Source of the DNA: Salvia splendens
Taxonomy: Eukaryota; Streptophyta; Magnoliopsida; Lamiales; Lamiaceae
Direction of reading: 5' to 3'
DNA: 64,000 nt
Assembly (NCBI RefSeq): GCF_004379255.2
Contig: NC_056032.1
Coordinates: 29,733,322-29,797,321 of the forward strand
The notes under the pieces: generated by a model
The model's database searches: none
What the model saw: only the letters and a program-made list of their open reading frames with translations
Told to the model about the DNA's origin: nothing
Position numbers and translations under genes: made by a program
Shown here: one piece after another, positions 23,869 through 35,054 of the stretch
Numbering within the stretch: position 1 is the stretch's first letter
How the letters are laid out: the number at the start of each line of letters is the position of its first letter

Positions 23869-23870
23869 TT

Positions 23871-25394
23871 TGAAAGGACCTCAGGGCGCTTAGGTGTCGT
23901 TCAAAGCAAGGATATATCCTACTGGTCAGGATCGAGATCCTAACTAAGCCTAGACCCTGGTTTCAAAAATTCCTCAACCCACTCTACTGATCAGTATAGT
24001 GGTGGTAAGGGTCGAATCCACAGAGATGGTGCGTTAAAACTATTGCTGGGTGATATTCTGGATGGTTTGGTTAGCTACCATGCTCGGGTTGAGTCTCTAC
24101 CTAGGCAAGGAACTTAAAGGTAATTTCCTACTGACTGGAATGGGGAAAGAAGTGTAGGGGTGCAGCTGTGTACGTGGAAATAGGGGGACATTTTTATAAC
24201 AGAAAATATTTGGAAGGTACGAGATTCTATTTTGGGCTAGACAGATCTGCAGTTTATAACTAAAAGTAAAATCAGAAAATAATTCCCAACAATTAGACAT
24301 GGACTAGGCTGACAGATCTGCAGGTTATAACTAAAAGTAAAGGAACAAAAAGCCAAAAAGCATCTAAAAAGCAAAGTGGTCCCCAACATTAGACAATGGA
24401 CATCATCTTCTTCAACAACACAAACTAAAATCAGAAAATAATTCCAGATTCAACACGGAAACACAGTTTATCAATTCGCGAACACAGATCCACAAATAAG
24501 AACACCAAATCTGAAATCAAAACACAGAAAATGCAACTCCGCGTACTGGTCAGCAGGAAAACGAAAACGAACTCAAACAAGACTTCACATGCAGCGATTC
24601 ACTCACGATCAATAGTTCCACATTTAACTAAAGGAATTTTGACGGAAACAAAGAAAGGAAAGTTTCAGCACTTAAACACCAAGGAACCTTAGATCTAAGC
24701 TAACTAGGCGGAATAGGAAGGAAAAGAAATCAACACCATAACTGAAACGGAAATCAACTTCATATCATAAACACGTTCGGATCTTCCACAAGTACTTCAA
24801 AAACAGAAAATATCCAAAAGCAAACAAAGATCCAACGTAAGGAAAGCAAGCAAGTAAATTAAACTACGAAAGCGAATAAAAGTGTTTTGCCACTCCGGGC
24901 GATGATATCTCTAACTACGGTTCTGCTGGCTGGAACGGACGATCTGGAACTCCGGGAACATCTAGATCTTCAAGTGACCATGGCAGTGGCGAGGAACGAG
25001 ATTCAGGACTGGGCTGAAGGACTGAACTCCGAGAGAATTCTACCTAAGTGATGTGATGATGATGAATTGGTGATGATCATTCTCTCTCCAAGTGGCTTCC
25101 TTTTATAGGGAGGCTTACCCTTGATTTTTAGGGTAAGACCTTGCGGTGAGATGACTTCTTTGCCCTTAATTGTGATTGAGCAGTCCCAGCTATCCTCCTT
25201 CTCCATCTCGAGCCATTTTGCATGTATACTGGTCAGTACGTAATCGTCCTGACGCCCTTTTCACCTGAAGTATCTGAAGCTTTGCCTACTGTCTAGAACG
25301 CTTACCCTGCACGCTTAAGCAACTAGTTTTGCAGATATAATTCAATTATGCACATCATACTGACCCGTAACCTAGGCCTAGAATACGACTTATC
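23871..25394 (-). mobile_element. Athila LTR 2 (central, shared), 1524 bp
   Basis: It serves as the 5' LTR of copy A and the 3' LTR of copy B. It shares the duplicated GACAGATCTGCAG block with LTR 3 and so is closer to LTR 3 than to LTR 1. It has several one-base gains relative to LTR 3 (for example TTCAAAGC for TTCAAGC and GCAAGGAACTT for GCAAGAACTT). Its right end stops at CTTATC, one base short, and is fused directly to third-ORF sequence of copy B. Confidence 0.88.
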
Positions 25395-28317
25395 CTCTTC
25401 GGCTATCCTTCTCGATGTACCTTCTATGCTTTCCTTTGTCGTGGGTAATTCCTCCTCGGATTACTCCGTGGTTCATTACTCGGCTCCATGGGCCCTTCTT
25501 GGTGCAACAGCTTGTTCCTTCCTCAGGCTTGTGACTTCATTCAATAACTCATCCATCACGGATGCCATTCTGGCCCATCTCCGTTATCAGTTTCTGGTTC
25601 TCATCTCCAAGCCTAGTAACAATCGGTCTCCAAAGCTTCTTGCCCTATGACTCTGTCTCGTCTGCCCGCAGAACTCCTTCAACATTCTTTCCATCAATGC
25701 TGCCCAATTTCATCAACTTCCGCTTTCAATTGTTGATTTTCTTCTTTCCCTCTTCCATCGCTCCTCGATCTTCCCTTGACGCTGTTCCTGGTCTGATGCC
25801 AATCCGATCATTTCTGCCCTTATCTGTCTGCTTCCCTCCGCTATCTCCTCTACTGCTTTTTCCATCCCCTCTTGCCTCTGGTCGTGTGCCGGTGCTTCAT
25901 GAGCTGCTGCAACCGAGCAGTGGGTGTAGCTTCCTCTCCCATCGCGTAGAAGTGTGGCACGCCTTGCCTCATGTATACCGCATTCGTCCGGATGAATAGG
26001 GGGGTATCAAACAATCCTGGGCGTCCACCATCGTCAAGGGGGTTAAGTCTTCTTCCTCTGAAACGGTGATGTTGTTTCTCACAAAGATTCCCAATATATG
26101 GCAGAGGGAAATATTCCGTGCTGGGTGGGTAGCGATGAGATAACATGTGTATGCAGTCCAGAACCCTAAGTGCAACTTCTTGCCTTTCTTGGCACACCAC
26201 ATAAGATACAATTCCGTCATCGATGTCCGGACTGCCGAATTCGACTGTCCTAAAAGGTTGTAACCCAAGAAGAGTTGAACCAGGCGTAGATTAGGATCGT
26301 TGAGATGGATAGATCAGGAGATAGTGGACTGAAACCTGTCCTGCCCCAGGGTGAGTAAGCTCTTCCCAAGCTACCTGGGGCTCAAAGTCCACATGCCTGC
26401 GGGGAATCCCCCGCTCCCTATCTCTCCACTCGGGCCCTATGGCCTCCTCCAAACTGCATATCCCTAGCCGAACAGTCCATTCAATCAAATTCATCCTAAT
26501 CTCTCCTCCAAATACTCTGAAACTGATACACTCTACATCCAAATCCGTTGTGACCTTGAATCGAAAGGTCGCGAAAAATTCTTTGGCCAAATCGACCGGA
26601 ACATTCAAATTCTCATTCCTTAACAGCCATTCAAACCCAATTCATGGAAAAGGGCGAGAAACGATTCCCGAACCTTTAATTCATCTAACGAGGGGAGATG
26701 AATTACCTTTCCACACTTAACCTTCTTGCCTTTTGCGTTCTTGGTGCGATAGATGGATTGGAGCTCCTTGGAGTCAAAAAATTGCATCCCCTCCACCACG
26801 TCATCTGTGAGCTCCACCGTCCAACGCTTATATCGAAGTGGTTCTGCAGGTGGATGCAATAGTTCCCGATGATCGTTAGGGAGTTGCTGCTCCTTGTACT
26901 CCTCATCTTCCATGGTCGTATCGCTATCGGATTCAGATTCTTCACTGATCTCATATTCACTGTCACTCTGTGTTTGCCGGTTTGATGGGGTCCTCTGGTC
27001 AGCCTCAGTGATCACGATGCCTGTGTTCATGGTACGCGGTTTTTTGGTACTCGGCTTGTTCTTCACAACGGCTTTTCCTTTCCTTTTTCTTTCTATCTGG
27101 TACCTGGCTTCCTCCTCAGCTTGGAGTAAGGCCTCGTCTTTCTCAGATCCATCAGACCTTCCTGACTCTGAAGTGAGGTTCGGTCCCCCAGCCATTTCTT
27201 CCATTGTCGTGTCCGGTTCGTTCTGTACTGGAGACACCCCTGTGTCTTCCTGATCAGTAGCTTGAACAGGTTTACCTTCAGCCTCTTTCGGAGTGGCTCG
27301 CTCTTCCTCGCTTGCGATCTCTATGGGGTCCTCCGCCGTGTTCGGTTTTGCCCTGCTGGAGACCCACCTACCCAAACAACGCTGCGATACCCTCTGCGGC
27401 TTGGGCGAGTCTGCCTCGGGGTCTGTTTTCACCACCAGTTTTCGCCTGACCGGAATCGGTTTTACAACCTGAGGTGCCACTAGGGTGGGTGCTTCTACTT
27501 CTGGCTCTGCTTTCTTTGTTCCTGTGTCCTTGACTTCCGTAATCGTATTGTCCTCCTCTTCTTCCGGCTGGTGTGCCGGGCTCTCTGTCTCACTTACTCC
27601 CTTTTTTTCCGTGCTCATGCCTACTGCCTTCGAAGCGAGGTCTAGACCCTCAGCCTCCGAGGCAGTAGCTTCCGCTGCTTGGCCTACTTGGTTCAAGATG
27701 GACTCAAACTCCTCATCTGTCATCAACGACCGCTTCTGGGCTGATTCGTTCAGATCTATGTCGTCCCTCTCCACTTTATGAGACACCGGCTCCTCCTCGG
27801 GCGTTTTCTTCGCTTCGCCACTCCCCTCCTGGGTTGTCCCTTCTTGGCTGGCCCTTTTCTTACGCTCCTCAGAGTCGGAGTCGTAATAGGCGGCGATAGC
27901 GTCGAGTTCCGCCGAATCTGGTACCGAGGTTTCCGGCGGCGCGGTCGCCGAGGGAGATCCCTCATCCGATTGTACTTCTGCGTGTCTGACCGGTGCATGC
28001 GGAATTTCACTGGGTGCGTTTCCTATGCCCCCCATTTGACCAAAACCAGTCAATGCCGCCGTCCAGTCCCGAGTAGGGTCCTGTTGACGAAGAAATGCCA
28101 TCATGGCATCCATGGAAATCATAGGTGGTGGCTGAGCGGTCGGTACTGGTGGCGGTGGATTTTGCTGTGGTTGTGCCTCCTGGGTTTCTTGGCGGCGCGG
28201 TTTGATTTTCTTGGCGAAAGCTTTCTTCCCCATGAGTGGAAATCTGCGATTTAGTGGTGAAAAGGTAGGGTTGAGAGTTGGGGTTGAGACTGATGTTTCC
28301 GCGAGAGAGATGGACAA
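25395..28317 (-). pseudogene. Athila copy B third ORF, C-terminally truncated and frameshifted
   Basis: The first ~560 codons (28317-26640) match copy A very closely. A one-base loss near 26637 changes the ending to HELGLNGC. The remainder is in pieces (26608-26291, 26268-25969), and from 25950 to 25395 there are many small indels. The end of the gene, the basic tail and the whole 3' noncoding region are missing: LTR 2 is joined straight onto coding sequence equivalent to 14219 in copy A. Confidence 0.8.
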
Positions 28318-28874
28318 GAGTTTCTTGAAAGTGAATTGAAAATGAGGGTTTGTGAGGGAAAAGTGTTGGGACGGTAAGTTTAATTCGGGTGAGAGAGAGC
28401 AGTTGCAGGTGGTTGTAACCGGTTATCAGGGGTAGCCGGTCGCGACGTTTCAGACGGGAAGGGCGGTTGAGGTTGCTGGCCTCTGATTGGTCCGCGCGTC
28501 CTTTCCCTCTGCTCACGCGCCATTTCTCCTGCTGTCACCCTGCAAAAGCTGCACAAGCCTTAATTCAAATTTTCGTCCTTTCCATAATTCCTCCTCTACT
28601 TGCCTAAAAAAAGAGACTAATTTAAATGGGCACTTAAATAACATTTTGAAATAGCACCAGATAAGTAATCCCTTGGTCAATGTGCTCTTCAAATTAAAAT
28701 TAAGGCCCGAAACTATTTTTTGATTTTTAGGAATTATCTAGCGTGCAAAATTAATTACGTATTTACAATATTTACAACTTCCTTAGGTAATTTGGAATTC
28801 AACTTGGCCAGTATATGCAAACTATTTTCAAAGGGAAATTGGCCGCGCGGAATTCCAAATTCCTATCTTACTGA

Positions 28875-31800
28875 TCAGTATGAAACCGATGTAAGTGGCT
28901 GTAGTGGAATTTCATCCACTACACCCACCTCGCTATTATCCCTGAATATTTTCAACCTATGCCCATTTACTATGAAAGGTTCAGAGTTAGAAAAACTTCC
29001 TGAAATTTCTACTGCCCCATTAGATCGGAGTGCAGTTATGATGTAAGGACCTGTCCATTTGGACTTGAGTTTCCCTGGCATAAGCTTCAATCTTGACTGG
29101 AAGAGTAGTACTTTCTGGCCAACATGGAGCTCCTTAGTTCTCAGATTTTGATCATGCCATAATTTAGTTAGTTCCTTGTACCACATGGCGGAGTCGAATG
29201 ACTCCAATCTAAGTTCCTCAAGCTCCTGCAGTTGCAGCTTCTTTTCTCTTCACAGGTTGTAGCATCCATATTCACTTTCTGTATTGCCCAGTATGCCCGA
29301 TGCTCGATTCCAACTGGTAAATGGCACATCTTCCCAAAAACAATCCGGTAAGGGGACATTCCTATAGGGGTCTTGTAGGCTGTTCGATACGCCCAGAGAG
29401 CATCCTCTAACCTTACACTCCAATCCTTCCTAGAAGTGTTCACCGTCTTCTCCAAAATTTTCTTTATCTCGCGGTTAGAGATTTCTGCTTGACCATTTGC
29501 TTGCGGATGGTAAGGGCTGGATAGTCTATGGTGCACACCGTATTTCTTCATCAAGGCTTCAATTGTGCGATTACAGAAGTGTGTACCTTGATTGGATATG
29601 ATCGCCCTGGGTACACCGAATCGGCTGAAGATATGACTCTTTAAGAACTTGGCCACTTCCTTGGCTTCACACGTGCCTGTGGCCTTGGCTTCTACCCATT
29701 TGGAGACGTAGTCTACTGCAACTAGGATATACAGATTCCCATAGGATGAAGGAAAAGGTCCCATGAAATCCATTCCCCATATGTCGAATAGCTCGCAAAC
29801 TATTACGGGTACCTGCGGCATTTCATCCCGGGCAGATATTCCACCGGTCAGTTGGCAACGCTCACAGCTCCTGCAGAACTCGTACGCATCTTTGTTGAGG
29901 GTTGGCCAATAAAAGCCGCTATCCAAAATCTTCCTTGCCGTCTTCTTGGACCCGAAATGTCCTCCGCATGCTAATGAATGGCAGTGGGTTAAAACATCCC
30001 GCTGCTCCAAGTCAGGAATGCACCTCCTTATCACTTGATCGGACCCTACCCTCCACAAATAGGGGTCGTCCCAAAAGTAGTATTTCGCTTCACTCTTGAT
30101 CTTCATTCTTTGGGCTTTGGTAACACTCGGCACTTCTGGAAGCTCTCCAGTCACTAGGTAGTTGGCCAGGTCCGCATACCATGGTTCCTGCCCTACCTTC
30201 TCTTTTCCTTTCGGTGTATCATTCTGACCAGTAAGTTTCAACACTTCTTCCCAATCAATTTTTCTGGGCACAAAAATCACCTCACACAAATGTTCCTCTG
30301 GAAATTTATCGTGCACTTCGTCACCGTTTCCATCTTGCACTATTCTGCTCAAATGGTCCGCCACCTTGTTCTCGACTCCTCGCTTATCTTCCACCTCCCA
30401 GTCAAATTCTTGTAGCAAGAGTACCCATCGGATCAAGCGTGGTTTGGATTCCTTCTTGGCAATCAGATACTTAATCGCCGCATGGTCAGTATACACTATG
30501 ACTTTGGATCCCAACAAATATGGCCTGAACTTCTCGAAGGAATACACCACTGCCAGCATCTCCTTTTCAGTGGTATCGTAATTCCGCTGGGCTTGATTTA
30601 AAGTCTTGGACGCATAAAAAATTACGTACCTCTTCCCGTCGATCTTCTGACCCAGCACGGCTCCTACCGCAAAATCGCTGGCGTCGCACATTACTTCGAA
30701 AGGATGGTTCCAGTCAGGAGCCCTTATGATAGGTGCGGATATCAACTTTTCTTTGAGGAGGTTGAAAGCAGCCTTGCATTGCTCATCAAAGATGAATTCC
30801 ACGTCATTCTGAAGTATTCTAGTAAGGGGCTGGGCGATCTTGGAGAAATCCTTAATAAATCTTCGATAAAATCCGGCGTGCCCCAGAAAACCCCTTATTC
30901 CCTTCTGTTCAGTAGGGAATGGTAATTTGGATATAACATCTACCTTGGCTCGATCCACTTGGATACCTCTCTCTGAGACCACGTGTCCTAAAACTATCCC
31001 TTCGGCGACCATAAAATGGCACTTTTCGAAGTTCAAAACCAAACTCTTTGCTTGACATCTCTCCAAAACTATATCCAAATGGTGAAGGCAAGAGTCGAAC
31101 GAGTCTCCGTAAACCGTAAAATCGTCCATGAATATCTCTATGCAATCCTTAATCAAATCGGAAAATATGCTCATCATACATCGTTGAAACGTACCTGGAG
31201 CGTTGCACAGGCCGAAAGGCATGCGACGGTATGCATAGGTTCCAAACGGGCAAGTGAAAGTGGTCTTGTCCTGGTCCTCAGGATCTACGTAAATTTGGAA
31301 ATACCCGCTGTACCCATCTAGAAAGCAGAAAAACTTCTTCCCAGCTAATCTCTCCAACATTTGGTCGATGAACGGCAGGGAAAAATGGTCCTTCCTGGTC
31401 GCATTGTTCTGCTTACGGTAATCGATGCACATTCGCCAACCCGTGACTAGCCTCGTTGGGATCAGCTCATTCCTCTCATTCTGAACTACTTGGATGCCCG
31501 ACTTCTTTGGGACCATGTGGATCGGGCTAACCCACTCACTATCCGGTACTGAATAGATAATCCCTAGCGACAACAACTTCAAGATCTCCTTCAATATCTC
31601 TTCTCGCATGTTAGGGTTTACCTTCCTTTGAGCATCTCGATGTGCCTTCGCTCCTTCCTCCAACCTAATGTGGTGCATGCAGACGTCGGGGCTAATTCTC
31701 ACTAAATCTGTAAGACTCCAACCAATCGCCTTCTTGTTCTTGCTCAGCACGGTCAGTAGCCTAGCCTCTTGTTCCTTCGTAAGGCTGCTACTGATGATCA

Positions 31801-34800
31801 CTGGATATGAGTTCTCCTCTCCAAGGAAGGCATACTTCAAATTTGGTGGTAACTTCTTCAGCTCAACTTGAGGTGGAAGTGTGTCTTCGGGTAGAGGGTT
31901 TTTCTCAATCTCTCCTTCTTTTTCTAAATCTCCCCCCGATGGTTCTTCTATACTGGCCGGTAGATGAACCCCTGCGGCTCCAATGAACTCCGATTTCTGA
32001 CAGAATTCCTTGATTGCTGCTTCTATTTCCTCATCAGTCAACCCTTGGCTACTGATCAGATCACACCATGCAGCAGCTTCGACGTCAGCCTGCTCATAAA
32101 CATCTAACGTTTGGAGTTTCTCCTGCAATAGTTCGGTCTCAAGAAAATCTTGGACAAGGGGGTCAATCACATCAACATAACACAAATTCTCAGAATCAAT
32201 CGGTTTCTTCATGGCTTCATTGATATCAAAAGTGAATTTCTCTCCATGAAAATCAATGCAAATTGTCCCCTCGGCCATGTCCACTATTGTCTTAGCCGTT
32301 CTAAAAAATGGCCTTCCTAACAACACTCCACTAGATTCCCTAGCTTCATGCTCACTCATTTTGATCACATAAAAATCAGCAGGATAGGTAAAATCATGCA
32401 CTCTTACTAACACGTTTTCTAAAACTCCCTCAGGACTTATGCACGACCTATCAGCCAGTTGGATCAATACCCTAGTATTCGACAATCTAACTCCCTTCAA
32501 TCGGTTATAGATAAACAATTGCATGACATTTATGGATGCCCCCAAATCACACATTGCATGTTTGACCTTCACATCTCCTATGGCTATGGGCAGAGTGAAC
32601 ATACCTGGATCGGCTCTCTTGGGTGGCAACTTCTCTTGCACTATTGCTGACGCTATCCCTTCCACCATGATCTTGCCATCCTTCTGGGCTTTCCCGGCTA
32701 TGAAGTCCTTTATGAATTTCCCCAGAGGGGGTAGCTTCACGGCTTGGAGGAATGGTATGGTGACATCCAACTTCCCAAAAATCGACAAGTAGTCCACCGG
32801 GTTCTCTTTCTTCCTCTTTGTAACCAATCGGAATGGGAATGGTTTCTCCCATTTTTTCTCCTCTACTGGTTCTTCAGCAACCTTCTTGGAGTTTCTCTTG
32901 GGTAGTTCCTGGGTCTGGGCCTTCATTCTGGGCTCTACCTCTTGAGGAGGTTCCTTCCTGGTCAGTAGGGTGTCGGGTTCACCTCGTACACTTGGTGTAT
33001 CATCCAAGAAGAATGGATCTTTCATCCGAGGCATAGTTCTCCCTAATTCTTCTGCTGAAATGGTATCACCTCCTATCTTCGTTCTATTAGATCCTCCACC
33101 AGGTTGTTTCGGTTGAGGCGCGTCATAAGTGGTTCCTGACCTCAACGTAACCTTACTCACATTTGCCTTTTCGGGCATTTGGACTGTAGATGGGAGTTTC
33201 CCTGCATTTCCCTTCAAATCACCCACCGAACTGGCCAGTTGAGCTAACTGCCTATTCATCATATCCATGTTCGCCTTATGTTCTTTCTGGGCGTTTTGCA
33301 TCCCCTGCACGACCTCATTATGGGATTGCAATTCTCCCTTGATGCTTTGTTGTGACGCTAGCATTTCACCCATCATGTCCTCAACGGATCTCCTTGACCT
33401 GTTCGAGTTTTGGAAGTGACTTGGCCCTTGGTGTTGATAGTTCTGGGAATTTTGCTTGCCTTGATTAGGCGGGTATTGGTTATACTGGGCAGGAGGGGTG
33501 TACTGATCTTGAGGATATTGATTCTGGTGCTGACCTTGGAATTGATTTTGGTTCTGATGGTTTTGGGGTCCTGGGTTTGGCTGATTTTGGAAGTTTTGGA
33601 AGTTTCTCTGGTGAGGTGACACATAGACAGGGTTCGGGTTTTGTGGGTTTTGGTTTTGGGAATGTTGGTTTCTTCCTGACCAGTTGGGCTGGTAGTCTGG
33701 GTTTACTGGTCCACGGTTAGGGTTTTGGTTCGGATGAGGGTTATACTGGTTCTGACCTTGGTTCTGATTTTGGCTCCCGTCGCCCCATCGGAAGTTCGGA
33801 TGATCCCTCCATGGTGCATCCCGTTGCCTACCTTGAATCCAATGCCCACTAGAATTGAAGTACCCCGCAGCATTAACCTGCTCCATATTCCCGAAATCAT
33901 TAGGCTGATCATAGTTCGGTCCTTGATTTCCCTGCTCTGCACCCTTGTAATTCCCAGCTGGGGAAGGTGGTGGAGTGCTCTTCTCGATCGCACTCAGAAG
34001 TGACTTCTTCAGCTCATCCATTTTCAAATCCATTTTCTGCTCCAGTGTATTTTCCTGATCAGTAACCGAGGCAACAGCAGCCCGTTCTCGGTTGTATCCT
34101 TCCCTTGAATGGTCATACTCTTTCTTTGCATTCAGTAGCTTCCTTAGGACTCTCTTTGCTTCGCTAAACCGCAATTGCGTGAAGCTTCCTCCTGACGATG
34201 AATTTGCCAGGTCCTTGGTTACCGCGTTCATGCCTTCGTAGAAAGTATGATGTACTTCAATGTCCGCCATGCGATGGTTGGGACATGATTCCAAAAGACC
34301 CATGTATCTTGCCCAATAATCACTTAAGGGCTCATCATACCCTTGCTTCACATTAGTTATTTCCCTCTTCAGCGCGCTTGTCTTGGATGACGGAAAAAAC
34401 TCGCTCAGAAATGCTGACTTGAAATCGGCCCAAGTCTCGATAGAGTTAGGGGGCAGGCGCATGAACCAGGTGTTAGCTTCCCCCTTGAGCACAAATGGCA
34501 AAGCCTTCAGCCTATAATCATCCTCAGTTGCTCCTGCTGGTCTCCTCTGCGCCCTACAAATTTTGCAAAACTCATGAAGAAACTCATCCGGCCCTTCATA
34601 GCTCTTCCCACAGTATGTAGGCAGGATTGCGATCACATGAGGCTTCACATCGCAGGCGGTTTGCCCTGGAGTAACGACTATGGCTTGCGGGGGCTCTCCT
34701 TCAGTATGCGCGTTCAGCGTCCCTATCTCCGGGTCCTCATCTCCCTGGTTGGCCATTTCCCTTGGGTTGCCTTCCAACAGTGGTATCTCTTCTGGTATCG

Positions 34801-34984
34801 GTCCCTCTATGGTGCCCTTCTCTTCGTCACTACTCGTGCCTAGGTCAGACAAGGTGGTCGACAGGCCAGAACGAGTGGTTACGAGTATAGATCCTCGCTG
34901 AAGTATCTTCGGTCTCCCCTGGTCAGGAGCCGAACTGCTTCTCATAAACTGAAATGAAAAGAAAAGAAAAAAAAGATTATGCAC
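28875..34984 (-). pseudogene. Athila copy B gag-pol polyprotein, one frameshift in the integrase tail
   Basis: A 1938-residue frame (34984-29168) is open almost to the end. Gag is at about residues 100-300, followed by an Asn/Gln/Pro-rich stretch at about 390-540 with no CCHC zinc knuckle. Protease has DLGASINV near residue 812. Reverse transcriptase has YSGYFQI and FMDDFTVYG near 1285. RNase H starts near [14 protein letters not shown] at 1428. Integrase has an HHCC finger ([20 protein letters not shown]), aspartates in GMDFMGPFP and SNQGTHF, and the glutamate in [13 protein letters not shown]. Near 29240 the frame shifts, and the integrase C-terminal domain continues in another frame from 29207 to 28875. 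Copy A shares this shift. [10 protein letters not shown] (residue 14) is an alternative start. Confidence 0.9.
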
Positions 34985-35034
34985 AATATATACGCCAAAG
35001 TATCACACACAAAAGTAACTAGTAACGCCATCCA

Positions 35035-35052
35035 TCCCCGGCAACGGCGCCA
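35035..35052 (-). promoter_or_regulatory. Primer binding site of copy B (tRNA-Asp)
   Basis: The same 18 bases as in copy A, ending CGGCGCCA and followed by TT and LTR 3. The match to the tRNA-Asp 3' end is complete over the 18 bases. Confidence 0.9.
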
Positions 35053-35054
35053 TT

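Noticed and set aside
25395..35054. Copy B as a second, nested insertion into copy A
   Set aside because: There is no target duplication at its borders, it shares the central LTR with copy A, and both copies have the same orientation and order.
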